A DNA stretch of 64,000 bases, from positions 124,001 to 188,000 of the forward strand of contig UBTY01000009.1 in the NCBI GenBank assembly GCA_900468535.1. Direction: 5' to 3'. The position numbers were made by a program, and so were the translations under genes. This DNA comes from Hyphomicrobiales bacterium (GTDB lineage: Bacteria; Pseudomonadota; Alphaproteobacteria; Rhizobiales; Rhizobiaceae). Below the pieces are notes generated by a model that searched no databases, was not told the origin of the DNA, and was given only the letters and a program-made list of their open reading frames with translations. Positions 29,516 through 38,520 of the stretch are shown piece after piece; the first letter of the stretch is position 1, and every line of letters starts with the position of its first letter.

Positions 29516-29944
29516 ATGGATACCGCAACGGAAACCGGCACGATGCAGATGCCGCCGGTCAAGAATGGCTTGCTTCCGTATATTACGGTTGATGGTGCGT
29601 TGAAGGCCGCGGAATTCTACAAGCGTGCCTTCGGCGCCGAGCAAGCATTTGTCGTCCCTCCGGATGAAAATGGCCGGACGATGCATGTCCATCTCTACAT
29701 CAACGGAAGCTCGCTGATGTTGTCGGATGCCTATCCCGAGCATGGCCATCCGTTCCAGAAGCACCAGGGCTTCAGCCTCCAGCTTGTCATCGACGATATC
29801 GATTTCTGGTGGGAGCGCGCGGTACAGGCCGGCGTAGAGGTGGTCATGCCCGTTCAGCTGATGTTCTGGGGCGACCGGTATGGCCAGTTGCGTGATCCGT
29901 TCGGGGTGCTCTGGGCGATGAATGCGCCAGCGAAGGCAAGCTGA
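29516..29944 (+). CDS. VOC-family protein (PhnB-like glyoxalase/bleomycin-resistance fold)
   Basis: 142 residues from ATG 29516, chosen because a perfect GGAGG lies five bases upstream. After a short leader the motif LLPYITVDGALKAAEFYKRA and the C-terminal WGDRYGQLRDPFGVLWAMN define the PhnB-like branch of the vicinal-oxygen-chelate superfamily. These proteins bind a divalent metal or small hydrophobic ligands; specific activity here is unknown. Confidence 0.85.
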   Translation: MDTATETGTMQMPPVKNGLLPYITVDGALKAAEFYKRAFGAEQAFVVPPDENGRTMHVHLYINGSSLMLSDAYPEHGHPFQKHQGFSLQLVIDDIDFWWERAVQAGVEVVMPVQLMFWGDRYGQLRDPFGVLWAMNAPAKAS

Positions 29945-30082
29945 TCTCACGACGGTCATGACCGGCTGCGCGTCGAATCCGCGCGCAGCCGGTTCCACGA
30001 TATAAATTTTCCTTCATTTCGGCGGCAATCTGGACTAAACGCTGATCAACAAAACTACGTCTGCTGATATTGGAGCCAGGCC

Positions 30083-30691
30083 ATGGACAAATTCGTAAAG
30101 CTGACGGGCGTCGCTGCCCCTCTGCCGGTTGTCAACATCGATACCGACATGATCATTCCGAAGGACTACCTGAAGACGATCAAGCGCACGGGTCTTGGCA
30201 AGGGTCTTTTCGCGGAAGCCCGCTACAATGAAGACGGCTCCCTGAACGAGAGTTTCGTGCTGAACAAGCCGGCCTACCAGAATGCGAAGATCCTCGTTGC
30301 CGGCGACAACTTCGGTTGCGGCTCCTCGCGCGAGCATGCGCCGTGGGCGCTCCTCGATTTCGGCATCCGTTGCGTCATCTCGACCAGCTTTGCCGACATC
30401 TTCTACAACAACTGTTTCAAGAACGGCATTCTGCCGATCAAGGTCAGCCAGGAAAACCTCGACAAGCTGATGGACGACGCCTCGCGCGGTTCCAACGCGA
30501 TCTTGACGGTCGATCTGGAAAACCTCGAAATCACCGGTCCGGACGGCGGTTCGATCAAGTTCGATCTCGATGAGTTCAAGCGTCACTGCCTGCTGAACGG
30601 CCTCGACGATATCGGCCTGACGCTCGAAAAGGGCAAGGCGATCGACAATTTCGAAGCCAAGAACGCCGCAGCCCATCCCTGGGCTGCGTAA
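30083..30691 (+). CDS. leuD: 3-isopropylmalate dehydratase small subunit
   Basis: 202 residues. The swivelling aconitase-type domain shows [18 protein letters not shown] and the signature [19 protein letters not shown]. With LeuC it isomerises 2- to 3-isopropylmalate in leucine synthesis. LeuC is not in the window, which is usual in rhizobia where leuC lies elsewhere. A strong ribosome-binding site and a downstream intrinsic terminator make it a monocistronic unit. Confidence 0.98.
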   Translation: MDKFVKLTGVAAPLPVVNIDTDMIIPKDYLKTIKRTGLGKGLFAEARYNEDGSLNESFVLNKPAYQNAKILVAGDNFGCGSSREHAPWALLDFGIRCVISTSFADIFYNNCFKNGILPIKVSQENLDKLMDDASRGSNAILTVDLENLEITGPDGGSIKFDLDEFKRHCLLNGLDDIGLTLEKGKAIDNFEAKNAAAHPWAA

Positions 30692-30713
30692 ATCCTACAA
30701 GATCTCATGGTCA

Positions 30714-30738
30714 AAGCCGGGCTTTCGCCCGGCTTTTT
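30714..30738 (+). terminator. Intrinsic terminator of leuD
   Basis: A 9-bp perfect stem AAGCCGGGC / GCCCGGCTT with loop TTTC and five T. It separates leuD from the convergent dehydratase gene. Confidence 0.9.
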
Positions 30739-30748
30739 CTTTGGCTGC

Positions 30749-31681
30749 CTACAGCAGCCGTTCTTTCCAGACTTTCAGCTTCTCCAGCGAGACGCCGATG
30801 CCACCGCAAACCTCGATCAGAGGATTTTGGAAGCGGCCGAGGATGTCGGCATGGACATCAGCAACTGCGAGCGCGGCACCGCAGGCGGGCTCGACCAGAA
30901 TACGATAGGCATCGGCAAACTTCAGGCAGGCCTCTACCGCTTGCGCATCGGTCACAGTGACGCTTTCGATCGGGTGGTGCTTCGGCAGATTGAAAACGTG
31001 GTCTGCCACCTGGCGCGCACCGAGCGAGCTGGCGATCGAGGTAATCCCCGGCAAGGTGATGCGTTCGCCAGCGGCAAGGCTGGCATGAAGGGATGCCGCT
31101 CCTTCCGTCTCGACGGCAATGACTGGTACATCCGACAGGCCGTTTCGCTTGAGACCAGCAACGATGCCCGCAAGCAAACCGCCGCCGCCGACGCTTGCGA
31201 TGACGCAATCGAAGTCGGCACCTTTGGCGACGACCTCGTCGATCAGCGTGCCGTGACCCTCCCACAGAAGCGGGTGATCGAACGGATGCACATAGGCTGC
31301 CTTCCTGGCATTCGCTTGCTCGATCGCAAAGGCGTTGGCTTCATCGAACACCGCTCCGTGGACGATCACCGCAGCACCCGTTGCCTCGATCGATCTGCGT
31401 ACTTCCGCTGACGTCGTCTCGGGCACGACGATCGTCACCGGAATGCCGAGCGCCCGTCCGGCATAGGCGGCCGCGATCCCGGCATTGCCGCCCGAGGCGC
31501 AGAAGATCTCACGGGCGCCATTTTCGATTTCATGCTGGCAAAGCCTGCCGACACCGCGGAGCTTGAAGCTTCCAGAGGGTTGCAGCGCGTCGAGCTTCAG
31601 CCAGAGTGGCTTGTTGCTCGCACTGTAATCGGCGGAAGTGCGGAAAAGTGGGGTGTCGAGGTGGAGCGGTGCAGAAGGCAT
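30749..31681 (-). CDS. PLP-dependent threonine/serine dehydratase family protein
   Basis: 310 residues from ATG 31681 (MPSAPLHLDTPLFRTSADYS). Fold-type II signatures: the PLP lysine in SGSFKLRGVG, the phosphate-binding SGGNAGIAAAYAGR loop and the glycine-rich SVGGGGLLAGI. It lacks the C-terminal ACT-like regulatory domains of biosynthetic IlvA, so it is more like catabolic threonine/serine dehydratases. It lies on the opposite strand between leuD and leuB; a link to branched-chain amino-acid supply through 2-oxobutyrate is possible but unproven. Confidence 0.88.
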   Translation of the reverse strand: MPSAPLHLDTPLFRTSADYSASNKPLWLKLDALQPSGSFKLRGVGRLCQHEIENGAREIFCASGGNAGIAAAYAGRALGIPVTIVVPETTSAEVRRSIEATGAAVIVHGAVFDEANAFAIEQANARKAAYVHPFDHPLLWEGHGTLIDEVVAKGADFDCVIASVGGGGLLAGIVAGLKRNGLSDVPVIAVETEGAASLHASLAAGERITLPGITSIASSLGARQVADHVFNLPKHHPIESVTVTDAQAVEACLKFADAYRILVEPACGAALAVADVHADILGRFQNPLIEVCGGIGVSLEKLKVWKERLL

Positions 31682-31857
31682 GATGGCGGTACCCGGTGAG
31701 CTTGGCGATATAGCCCCTTGTGGACCCGCTTGCGCCGGTCGGTCAACGAGCGATGGCATAGTAATTCCGCAACCGTACCGAATCGGCCTCCCACTCGCTT
31801 GAAATGCCGTTTTTGCGGGTCTAAGAAGCCGCAACTTGTTTTTCCGCGGAGGGTTTC

Positions 31858-32970
31858 ATGACAGCGCGCAATCTTTTCCTGCTGCCGGGCGACGGCATCG
31901 GCCCAGAGGCCATGGGTGAGGTCCGCAAGATCATTGCTTATATGAACGAGGCAATGAATGCGGGCTTCGTCACAGACGAAGGCCTGGTCGGCGGTAGCGC
32001 CTATGACGCGCATGGTGCCGCGATCTCCGAAGGTGACATGCAGAAGGCGCTTGCTGCCGATGCCGTTCTCTTCGGTGCTGTCGGTGGCCCGAAGTGGGAT
32101 GATGTTCCCTACGAAGTGCGCCCGGAAGCCGGCCTGCTGCGCCTGCGCAAGGATCTGGAGCTGTTCGCCAACCTGCGTCCGGCCATCTGCTACCCGGCGC
32201 TGGCAAACGCCTCGTCGCTGAAGCCGGAACTGGTCGAAGGCCTCGATATCCTGATCATCCGCGAATTGACCGGCGGCGTCTATTTCGGCGAACCGAAGAC
32301 CATCACCGATCTCGGTAATGGCCAGAAGCGCGCCATCGACACGCAGGTCTACGACACCTACGAAATCGAGCGCATCTCGGCCGTGGCATTCGAAATGGCC
32401 CGCACGCGCCAGAATCGCGTTTGCTCGATGGAAAAGCGCAACGTCATGAAGTCGGGCGTATTGTGGAACCAGGTGGTCACCGCGACGCACAAGGACAAGT
32501 ATTCCGACGTCAAGCTCGAGCACATGCTGGCGGATGCTGGTGGCATGCAGCTGGTGCGCGCGCCGAAGCAGTTCGACGTCATTGTCACTGACAACCTGTT
32601 CGGCGACATGCTGTCCGACGTTGCTGCCATGCTGACGGGCTCGCTCGGCATGCTGCCGTCCGCTTCGCTCGGCGCCCCGGATGCCAAGACCGGCAAGCGC
32701 AAGGCGCTCTACGAGCCGGTGCACGGTTCGGCTCCTGATATCGCTGGCCAGGGCATTGCCAACCCGATTGCGATGATCGCTTCCTTTGCCATGTGCCTGC
32801 GCTACTCCTTCAACCTCGTGAAGGAAGCCGACAACCTCGAAAAGGCGATCGCCAACGTGCTCGACAAGGGCATCCGCACCGGCGACATCATGGCCGAAGG
32901 TGCCAAGAAGGTCGGAACCGTCGAGATGGGCGAGGCGATCCTCGCCGAGTTCAAGGCGCTTTCTGCCTGA
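31858..32970 (+). CDS. leuB: 3-isopropylmalate dehydrogenase
   Basis: 370 residues with a GGAGG site upstream. Family motifs: [31 protein letters not shown], the substrate arginines in [32 protein letters not shown] and the NAD-binding [18 protein letters not shown] segment. It oxidises and decarboxylates 3-isopropylmalate to 2-oxoisocaproate. Immediately after the stop come a parS-like palindrome and a strong terminator. Confidence 0.98.
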   Translation: MTARNLFLLPGDGIGPEAMGEVRKIIAYMNEAMNAGFVTDEGLVGGSAYDAHGAAISEGDMQKALAADAVLFGAVGGPKWDDVPYEVRPEAGLLRLRKDLELFANLRPAICYPALANASSLKPELVEGLDILIIRELTGGVYFGEPKTITDLGNGQKRAIDTQVYDTYEIERISAVAFEMARTRQNRVCSMEKRNVMKSGVLWNQVVTATHKDKYSDVKLEHMLADAGGMQLVRAPKQFDVIVTDNLFGDMLSDVAAMLTGSLGMLPSASLGAPDAKTGKRKALYEPVHGSAPDIAGQGIANPIAMIASFAMCLRYSFNLVKEADNLEKAIANVLDKGIRTGDIMAEGAKKVGTVEMGEAILAEFKALSA

Positions 32971-32986
32971 TATTTCACGTGAAACA
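32971..32986. promoter_or_regulatory. parS-like palindrome
   Basis: TATTTCACGTGAAACA directly after the leuB stop matches the bacterial ParB-binding parS consensus TGTTTCACGTGAAACA at 15 of 16 positions and contains the 12-bp perfect palindrome TTTCACGTGAAA. It is not needed for the terminator that follows. A chromosome-partitioning role would require the window to lie near the replication origin. Confidence 0.45.
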
Positions 32987-32993
32987 CGCTTTG

Positions 32994-33026
32994 GGCCCTC
33001 CGCATCATCAGATGCGGAGGGCCTTT
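32994..33026 (+). terminator. Intrinsic terminator of leuB
   Basis: A 13-bp perfect stem GGCCCTCCGCATC / GATGCGGAGGGCC with loop ATCA followed by TTT. Confidence 0.85.
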
Positions 33027-33087
33027 GCTTGAAGGCGGCGGATGCTGCGCCTATCTCCGTTCTGCATTGATGAAAGAGCGGAGTGGA

Positions 33088-33849
33088 ATGAGCGAGACAG
33101 CCAGCCGTAGGCCGAGTTCCTGGAGTTACCTGCGAAAGCGCTATGAGGCGCGGCGCACGATCCACCGGCGGGTTCCCTGGAAATGGTTTGCATTTTCCGC
33201 GGTCAATGCGATTGCTATCGCCTTCTTCGTTTTTGATCGCCCGCTAGGCCTGGCGGCCAAGGATCTGGCGCCGCCGCTGATCTCGATCGCCGGCGATGTT
33301 ACGGATATTGGCAGGCTTGCCTGGATTCTTGTCGGCCTCTCTACCATCTTCGCCACCGGCTATCTTGTCCGTCGCCGGCTTTGGAAAGTCCGCAGGCGGT
33401 TTCGCATGGTCTATTTCGCGCAGATGACGGCCTATGTCGCGCTGAGCGTGCTGCTCACCGCCATCGTTGCCAACGTCCTGAAGTTTGCAATCGGCCGGGC
33501 GCGGCCGTTGATCTATGATCAGGAGGGAATCTTCAGCTTTGCGCCCTTCAACATGGATTTCCTGCACCAGAGTTTTCCGTCCGGACATTCGGCCAACATT
33601 GGTGCGCTGTTCGTGGCGCTTGCGCTTCTGTTCCCGCGCTTTCGTCTCGGTTTTATCGCTATCGGCCTCTGGCTCGGCGCTACGCGCATCATCATCGGCG
33701 TGCATTATCCAAGCGATGTCGCGGCCGGTCTGGCGCTGGGCGCCTGGTTTGCCTTTGCCACGTCGGTCCTCTTCGCGCGCTTCGGTCTTGTCTTCTCGAT
33801 CGGTCGCGATGGCGGCTGGCCAACGCCGCGACTGAGCCGCCTTCTCTAA
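33088..33849 (+). CDS. PAP2-family membrane phosphatase
   Basis: 253 residues from ATG 33088 (GGAG five bases upstream); ATG 33070 is an alternative. About six membrane helices surround the acid-phosphatase motifs: KFAIGRARP (C1), PSGHSANIGALF (C2) and RIIIGVHYPSDVAAG (C3, catalytic His). This is the lipid-phosphatase/undecaprenyl-pyrophosphatase superfamily acting at the periplasmic face. Possible substrates are phosphatidic acid, phosphatidylglycerol phosphate, undecaprenyl-PP or lipid A; the sequence does not decide. Confidence 0.88.
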   Translation: MSETASRRPSSWSYLRKRYEARRTIHRRVPWKWFAFSAVNAIAIAFFVFDRPLGLAAKDLAPPLISIAGDVTDIGRLAWILVGLSTIFATGYLVRRRLWKVRRRFRMVYFAQMTAYVALSVLLTAIVANVLKFAIGRARPLIYDQEGIFSFAPFNMDFLHQSFPSGHSANIGALFVALALLFPRFRLGFIAIGLWLGATRIIIGVHYPSDVAAGLALGAWFAFATSVLFARFGLVFSIGRDGGWPTPRLSRLL

Positions 33850-33865
33850 AGGCTGATCGGGCATG

Positions 33866-33895
33866 AAAAAGCCCGGCGTCTTGCGAGCGCCGGGC
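33866..33895 (-). terminator. Intrinsic terminator of the MFS transporter gene
   Basis: On the minus strand, stem GCCCGGCG / CGCCGGGC followed by TTTTT, 25 bases after the transporter stop; it also closes the convergent PAP2 unit. Confidence 0.85.
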
Positions 33896-33919
33896 GACTG
33901 TTTTGAACCTACTGTCGGA

Positions 33920-35806
33920 TCAATCCATGGCGTGGATATCGCGGTCTTTTGTTTCCGGCAGGAAGATCAGGCCGATGACCAGCGTGATCGCCGCGAAGAT
34001 GATCGGGTACCAGAGGCCGAAGTAGATATCACCGGTCGCGGCACTCATTGCGAAGGCCGTTGCCGGCAGCAGGCCGCCGAACCAGCCGTTACCGATATGG
34101 TAGGGCAGCGACATGCCGGTGTAGCGAATGCGCGTCGGGAAGAGTTCGACCAGCAGCGCTGCGATTGGGCCGTAAACCATCGTCACATAGAGAACGAGCA
34201 CGAAGAGAATGGCGATCGTGCCGATCCAGTTGACGCGGGCCGGGTCGGCCGTCATGGCGAAAGTGCCACCGCCGGCGATATTGTAGACTGCCATGTCGGT
34301 GACGCCGTTTGCCTCGTCTGCCGTCAAAAGCTTACCAGCAACGAGTTTGTCGGCAGGCAAGGTTTCCTTGGTGCCGGCGCGGACCGCATCTGCGTTCAGC
34401 GCAAGCTCGGGATTGGCGGCGATGAAGGCATCCAACTTGGCGTCTGGAACCTTGATGGCGCCGCGGTTCAGCGGGTAGCCGCCGTCATGCAGGGCGATAT
34501 TGACGCTCTTTTCGAAAGCCGAAGTCAGGCCCTTTGCTTTGTCGCCGGCTGCAATGGCGTCGAAGCTTGTGATGGTTTCATCGCCGATCTTGACCGTTGC
34601 CGGCTGGCCGGCAGGGCCGGGGACGACATCGTAAGGCACGGAGTTCTTGGTCAGGAAGGCCGTTGCCACATCGCAGGAGCTGGTGAACTTCGAGGTTCCT
34701 GTCGGGTTGAACTGGAACTTGCAGTCAGCCGGGTCGGCCGTGACGGTTGCGCGAACCGAGGCCTGGGCTTCGGCAAGCGCCGGGTTGGCGGTCCAGGTCA
34801 TGGCCTTGAACAGCGGGTTATATGTAACCGCGGCGATCAGCAGGCCTGCCATGATGATCGGCTTGCGGCCGATCCTGTCGGAGAGGCCACCGAAAATGAC
34901 GAAGAACGGCGTGGCGAGGATAAGAGCAATCGCAACCATGATGTTTGCCGACTGCAGATCGACCTTCAGAACGTTCTGCAGGAAGAACAGTGCGTAGAAC
35001 TGACCGCCGTACCAGACGACCGCCTGGCCCATGGTGGCGCCGAGAAGCGCAATGATGGCGATCTTGGCGTTCTTCCACTGGCCGAATGCCTCGGTCAGCG
35101 GCGCCTTCGAGCCCTTGCCTTCAGCCTTCATGCGCTGGAACGCCGGCGACTCGTTCATCTTGACGCGAATCCAGACCGAAACGCCGAGAAGGACGACCGA
35201 GACGAGGAACGGAATGCGCCATCCCCATGCGGCGAAAGCCTCCTTGCCCATCAGCGTCTGAACGGCAACGATGACGATCAGCGACAGGAAAAGGCCGAGC
35301 GTGGCGGTCGTCTGAATCCAGGACGTGAAGTAGCCGCGACGGCCGTTCGGCGCGTGTTCGGCCACATAGGTTGCCGCACCGCCATACTCTCCGCCGAGGG
35401 CCAGGCCCTGAAGCAGGCGCAAGCCGATCAGGATGATGGGAGCTGCGATGCCGATCGATGCTGCTCCAGGCAGGATACCGACCAGGAATGTCGACAGACC
35501 CATGATCAGGATCGTGACGAGGAAGGTGTACTTGCGGCCGACGAGGTCGCCCAGGCGACCGAATACCAGCGCACCGAAAGGACGAACCAGGAAGCCTGCG
35601 GCGAAAGCCAGCAACGTGAAGATGTTGCGCGTCGCCTCGGGATACTGGGTGAAATAAGTCGCGCCGATATAGGTCGCGAGTGAACCATAAAGATAGAAGT
35701 CGTACCATTCGAAAACGGTGCCGAGCGATGAGGCGAAGATGACCTTCTTCTCCTCCCTCGTCATCGGGCCCGCTTTCGAGCCGTCGACGCTTGCAACATG
35801 TGCCAT
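33920..35806 (-). CDS. MFS transporter, metabolite:H+ symporter (MHS) type, with large periplasmic insertion
   Basis: 628 residues from ATG 35806 with GGAGG upstream. MHS features: SSLGTVFEWYDFYLYGSLAT at the start, motif A GRLGDLVGRK (about 83-92), RLLQGLALGGEYGGAATYVA, and the second motif A GGLSDRIGRKP (about 306-316). Relatives carry citrate, alpha-ketoglutarate, proline/betaine or shikimate. Between the helix after the second motif A and the next helix (about residues 336-525) there is an extra polar domain of roughly 190 residues with two cysteines (362 and 378), predicted periplasmic. Most MHS proteins are about 430-550 residues and lack it. The substrate is unknown. Confidence 0.88.
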   Translation of the reverse strand: MAHVASVDGSKAGPMTREEKKVIFASSLGTVFEWYDFYLYGSLATYIGATYFTQYPEATRNIFTLLAFAAGFLVRPFGALVFGRLGDLVGRKYTFLVTILIMGLSTFLVGILPGAASIGIAAPIILIGLRLLQGLALGGEYGGAATYVAEHAPNGRRGYFTSWIQTTATLGLFLSLIVIVAVQTLMGKEAFAAWGWRIPFLVSVVLLGVSVWIRVKMNESPAFQRMKAEGKGSKAPLTEAFGQWKNAKIAIIALLGATMGQAVVWYGGQFYALFFLQNVLKVDLQSANIMVAIALILATPFFVIFGGLSDRIGRKPIIMAGLLIAAVTYNPLFKAMTWTANPALAEAQASVRATVTADPADCKFQFNPTGTSKFTSSCDVATAFLTKNSVPYDVVPGPAGQPATVKIGDETITSFDAIAAGDKAKGLTSAFEKSVNIALHDGGYPLNRGAIKVPDAKLDAFIAANPELALNADAVRAGTKETLPADKLVAGKLLTADEANGVTDMAVYNIAGGGTFAMTADPARVNWIGTIAILFVLVLYVTMVYGPIAALLVELFPTRIRYTGMSLPYHIGNGWFGGLLPATAFAMSAATGDIYFGLWYPIIFAAITLVIGLIFLPETKDRDIHAMD

Positions 35807-35985
35807 TGTCTGTCCTCCACAGAGTGATGCGCGGAGCAATCTGCGACCTCACTCTCCTCAAAGTTCGACCGGTCACAGTTCGCCTAAGTGGAGTGTGGCA
35901 GAAAATCGCCCTCATAAAGAGAGAGGCTTTGGAATTATGACTTTAGTCTAATGCCATGGAATTTCGCGCGAATTCGGAAGGCAAT

Positions 35986-36342
35986 CTAGCGCGTCTTATG
36001 GGAGACGATGTTGACAAGCGTCCCGAATGGATCGCGCACATAAAAGCGTCGGACGCCCCAGGGTTCGTCTGCCGGACCGTAGCTAACTTCGAAGCCCGCT
36101 GCCGTCATCATAGTGAAAGCCTCGTCGACGTCATCCACCTCCACCGACAGTGCCGGGACCGGTGTTCCTCCGCCGCCCTCCCGCGCGAAACTGACCTGGG
36201 TTTGCATTGGGTCATTAGAACCGAGGGTGACGATCCATCCGTGATCCATGAGGACCTCAAGGCCGAGGATGTCGCCGTAGAAGGATTTTGCGGCGGCGGG
36301 ATCACGTGTCTCGATATTGGCAACGATGCGTCTGACCTTCAT
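35986..36342 (-). CDS. VOC-family protein (glyoxalase/bleomycin-resistance fold)
   Basis: 118 residues from ATG 36342 with a G-rich ribosome-binding sequence upstream. The fold is recognisable from RRIVANIETRDPAAAKSFY and the C-terminal RRFYVRDPFGTLVNIVSH. One VOC module, probably dimeric. No close functional relative recognised. A terminator hairpin belonging to ndvA lies upstream, so it is transcribed separately. Confidence 0.85.
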   Translation of the reverse strand: MKVRRIVANIETRDPAAAKSFYGDILGLEVLMDHGWIVTLGSNDPMQTQVSFAREGGGGTPVPALSVEVDDVDEAFTMMTAAGFEVSYGPADEPWGVRRFYVRDPFGTLVNIVSHKTR

Positions 36343-36385
36343 GTTTCCCCCCCAAGACGGAACAGCGTTCGGCCACCCAAGCAAG

Positions 36386-36417
36386 AAAAAAGCCGGATGG
36401 CGAGACCATCCGGCTTT
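36386..36417 (-). terminator. Intrinsic terminator of ndvA
   Basis: On the minus strand, a 12-bp perfect stem (36406-36417 with 36389-36400, loop of five) continues into a T-run, 24 bases after the ndvA stop. Confidence 0.9.
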
Positions 36418-36440
36418 CTTTTAAGGCATTGCTTGCCGTT

Positions 36441-38204
36441 TTAAGCGGCCTCTGTCGTATGTGCCTTGCGGACTTCCTCGTCCGTGAGGATGCCGCTGGC
36501 ACGAAGAAGCGCAGCAAAGCGGCCGTTGCTCTGGCTCAGTTCATCGAAGCTTCCTTCTTCGACGACCCGGCCATTGTCCAGGAATAGAACCTTGTCAGCT
36601 TCGCGAACCGTCGACAGGCGGTGGGCGATGATGAAGGTAGTGCGGTTCTGGCGTAGATTGTCGATAGCCGCCTTGACCCGGTTTTCTGTTTCCACGTCAA
36701 GCGCACTGGTTGCTTCGTCCAGCACCAGGATCGGGGCATCCTTGAGGATCGCGCGGGCGATGGCCACACGCTGGCGCTCACCGCCCGACAGGCGGTTGCC
36801 GCGCTCGCCGACATGGGTGTCGTACTGGTCTTCGCGGGTCTCGATGAAGTCGGCTGCAGCGGCAGCTTCAGCTGCACGGCGCATGTCCTCATCCGAAGCG
36901 TTCTCCCGGCCGAGGCGAATGTTGTCGCTGATCGAGCGGTTGAGCAGGCCTGCGTCCTGGAAGACGGTGGCGATATAGCGGCGCAGCGACTTGCGGGTGA
37001 TCTTCGTCGTGTCGTGGCCGTCGACGAGGATCTGGCCGCTGTCGGGGTCGTAAACGCGCTGCAGCAGGTTGATCATCGTGGTCTTGCCCGAGCCGGTCGG
37101 ACCGACGATCGCAACCGTCTGGCCAGCCTTGGCGGTGAAGGAGACGTTGTGCAGGCCCTGCGCTGTGTTGCCGAAGCGGAACGACACGTTGCGGAACTCG
37201 ACTTCGCCCTTCACGTCGGTGATGTCAGCATTGCCGGCAGGCTCTTCGCGATCACGGACCGAGTCTTCGAGGGCATAGAAATCCTCGAGCTTGGAACGGG
37301 CTTCGAAAATCTGCGAGGCAAACTGGCGCATCTGGTCGAGACGCGAGATCAGAAGGTTGGCAAAGCCGATGAAGGCGATGACGTCACCGATGCGCAACTC
37401 GCCGGCCTGGACCATGACGGTACCGATGACGAGGATGATCATCATGGCGATGGTCGATGCCATGCGGTTCATCGCGCCGGCCAGCGCCCACCAGTCGAGG
37501 ACCGGATACTGGGCCTGCAGCAGGCGTTCGGTGAAGGACTTCAGCGCCTTGGTTTCGGCTTCGATACGGTTGTAGCTGTGCAGCACCGAGACGTTGCTGA
37601 TCGAGTCGCTGACATGCGAGAAGACGGTGTGGTAGTGGTTTTCGACCGATGCCTGGCCATCCTTCGTGCGGCTCATAACGAGACGACCGATCAGCCAGTA
37701 GGCGATACCAAGCACAACAAGCACGCCGGACAGACGGAGGTCCATCGAGATCGCCGTCGGGATGAGGATGGCGATAGCAACAGCGGTCGCAAGGTGATTG
37801 CGCATGAATTCGAGCCAGAGGCCGAACAGCGTCTCGCAGGCGCGCAGCAGCGTGTGGAGGGCATTGGAGGTGCCGCGCTGATGATGCCAGGAGAGCGGCA
37901 TCGAGATGATGCGGCCGAAGGCTTCCGTCAGAAGTGTCGCACGGCGGCCATGCGCCAGCCGGTCCGCCTCACGGGCAACCAGAACAAAAGCGATGGTGTT
38001 GAAGACCGCGAAGCCTGCCCACATGAACAGGATCGGCTTGACTTCACCCTTGCCGGAGATCGCGTCGATGATGCGACCGAAAAGTATCGGCTCGGCGATC
38101 GTGATCGCAGCGAGAACGATGTTCGCAATAACGACCAGGGATACGCGGAGCTTATAGGCGCCGAGATAGCGCAAAGCTCTAGCATAGACCTTGAATAGAG
38201 ACAC
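36441..38204 (-). CDS. ndvA: Cyclic beta-1,2-glucan ABC exporter NdvA/ChvA
   Basis: 587 residues, a half-size exporter with six N-terminal helices fused to an ATPase. The N-terminus MSLFKVYARALRYLGAYKLR and the C-terminus ending RKAHTTEAA agree with NdvA/ChvA as I recall them. Walker A GPTGSGKTT is at 368-376, signature LSGGERQR at 472-479 and Walker B ILVLDE at 492-497. It exports cyclic beta-1,2-glucan to the periplasm, needed for osmotic adaptation, motility, nodule invasion by rhizobia and attachment by Agrobacterium. The glucan synthase gene (ndvB/chvB) is not in the window. Confidence 0.97.
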   Translation of the reverse strand: MSLFKVYARALRYLGAYKLRVSLVVIANIVLAAITIAEPILFGRIIDAISGKGEVKPILFMWAGFAVFNTIAFVLVAREADRLAHGRRATLLTEAFGRIISMPLSWHHQRGTSNALHTLLRACETLFGLWLEFMRNHLATAVAIAILIPTAISMDLRLSGVLVVLGIAYWLIGRLVMSRTKDGQASVENHYHTVFSHVSDSISNVSVLHSYNRIEAETKALKSFTERLLQAQYPVLDWWALAGAMNRMASTIAMMIILVIGTVMVQAGELRIGDVIAFIGFANLLISRLDQMRQFASQIFEARSKLEDFYALEDSVRDREEPAGNADITDVKGEVEFRNVSFRFGNTAQGLHNVSFTAKAGQTVAIVGPTGSGKTTMINLLQRVYDPDSGQILVDGHDTTKITRKSLRRYIATVFQDAGLLNRSISDNIRLGRENASDEDMRRAAEAAAAADFIETREDQYDTHVGERGNRLSGGERQRVAIARAILKDAPILVLDEATSALDVETENRVKAAIDNLRQNRTTFIIAHRLSTVREADKVLFLDNGRVVEEGSFDELSQSNGRFAALLRASGILTDEEVRKAHTTEAA

Positions 38205-38520
38205 GATGATACCTCTTTGTGCATCTGCGAAATAATGGATGTTGCGATGCTACAAAAAGCTATCTGAACCGGCGATTAACGACGCGTTCATGGCGCCCGT
38301 CCTGGCCGACAAAGGGTGCAATAAGCTTCCGACGGAAATAAAATTTTTGAATGAAATGCAAACGCGGTGCAATTAACACTTGCGCATGGATGCCATAGTG
38401 GCACACCATGATTCATATTCTGAATCCTGACTTCAATTGCATTCAATTCCGCTTCGATACGGGGCAGCTCCCACGCGGTGGCGTCACAGCGACGTCTAAC
38501 ACGGGAACAGGGGCGATTTT
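38205..38520. other. Divergent ndvA/luxR-type intergenic region with two dyads
   Basis: A 316-base AT-rich spacer between divergent ndvA and the LuxR-type gene. It holds two inverted repeats near the LuxR gene: GATTCA-N5-TGAATC (38410-38426) and AATTG-N4-CAATT (38435-38448). No coding frame of note and no clear promoter consensus were found. Confidence 0.5.

Noticed and set aside
31597..33165. 522-residue minus-strand frame opposite leuB
   Set aside because: Shadow of leuB; composition follows the third-position GC bias of the real gene and there is no ribosome-binding site or domain.
33863..35683. 606-residue plus-strand frame
   Set aside because: Shadow of the MFS transporter; very polar, low-complexity translation without family resemblance.
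36813..38198. 461-residue plus-strand frame
   Set aside because: Shadow of ndvA.
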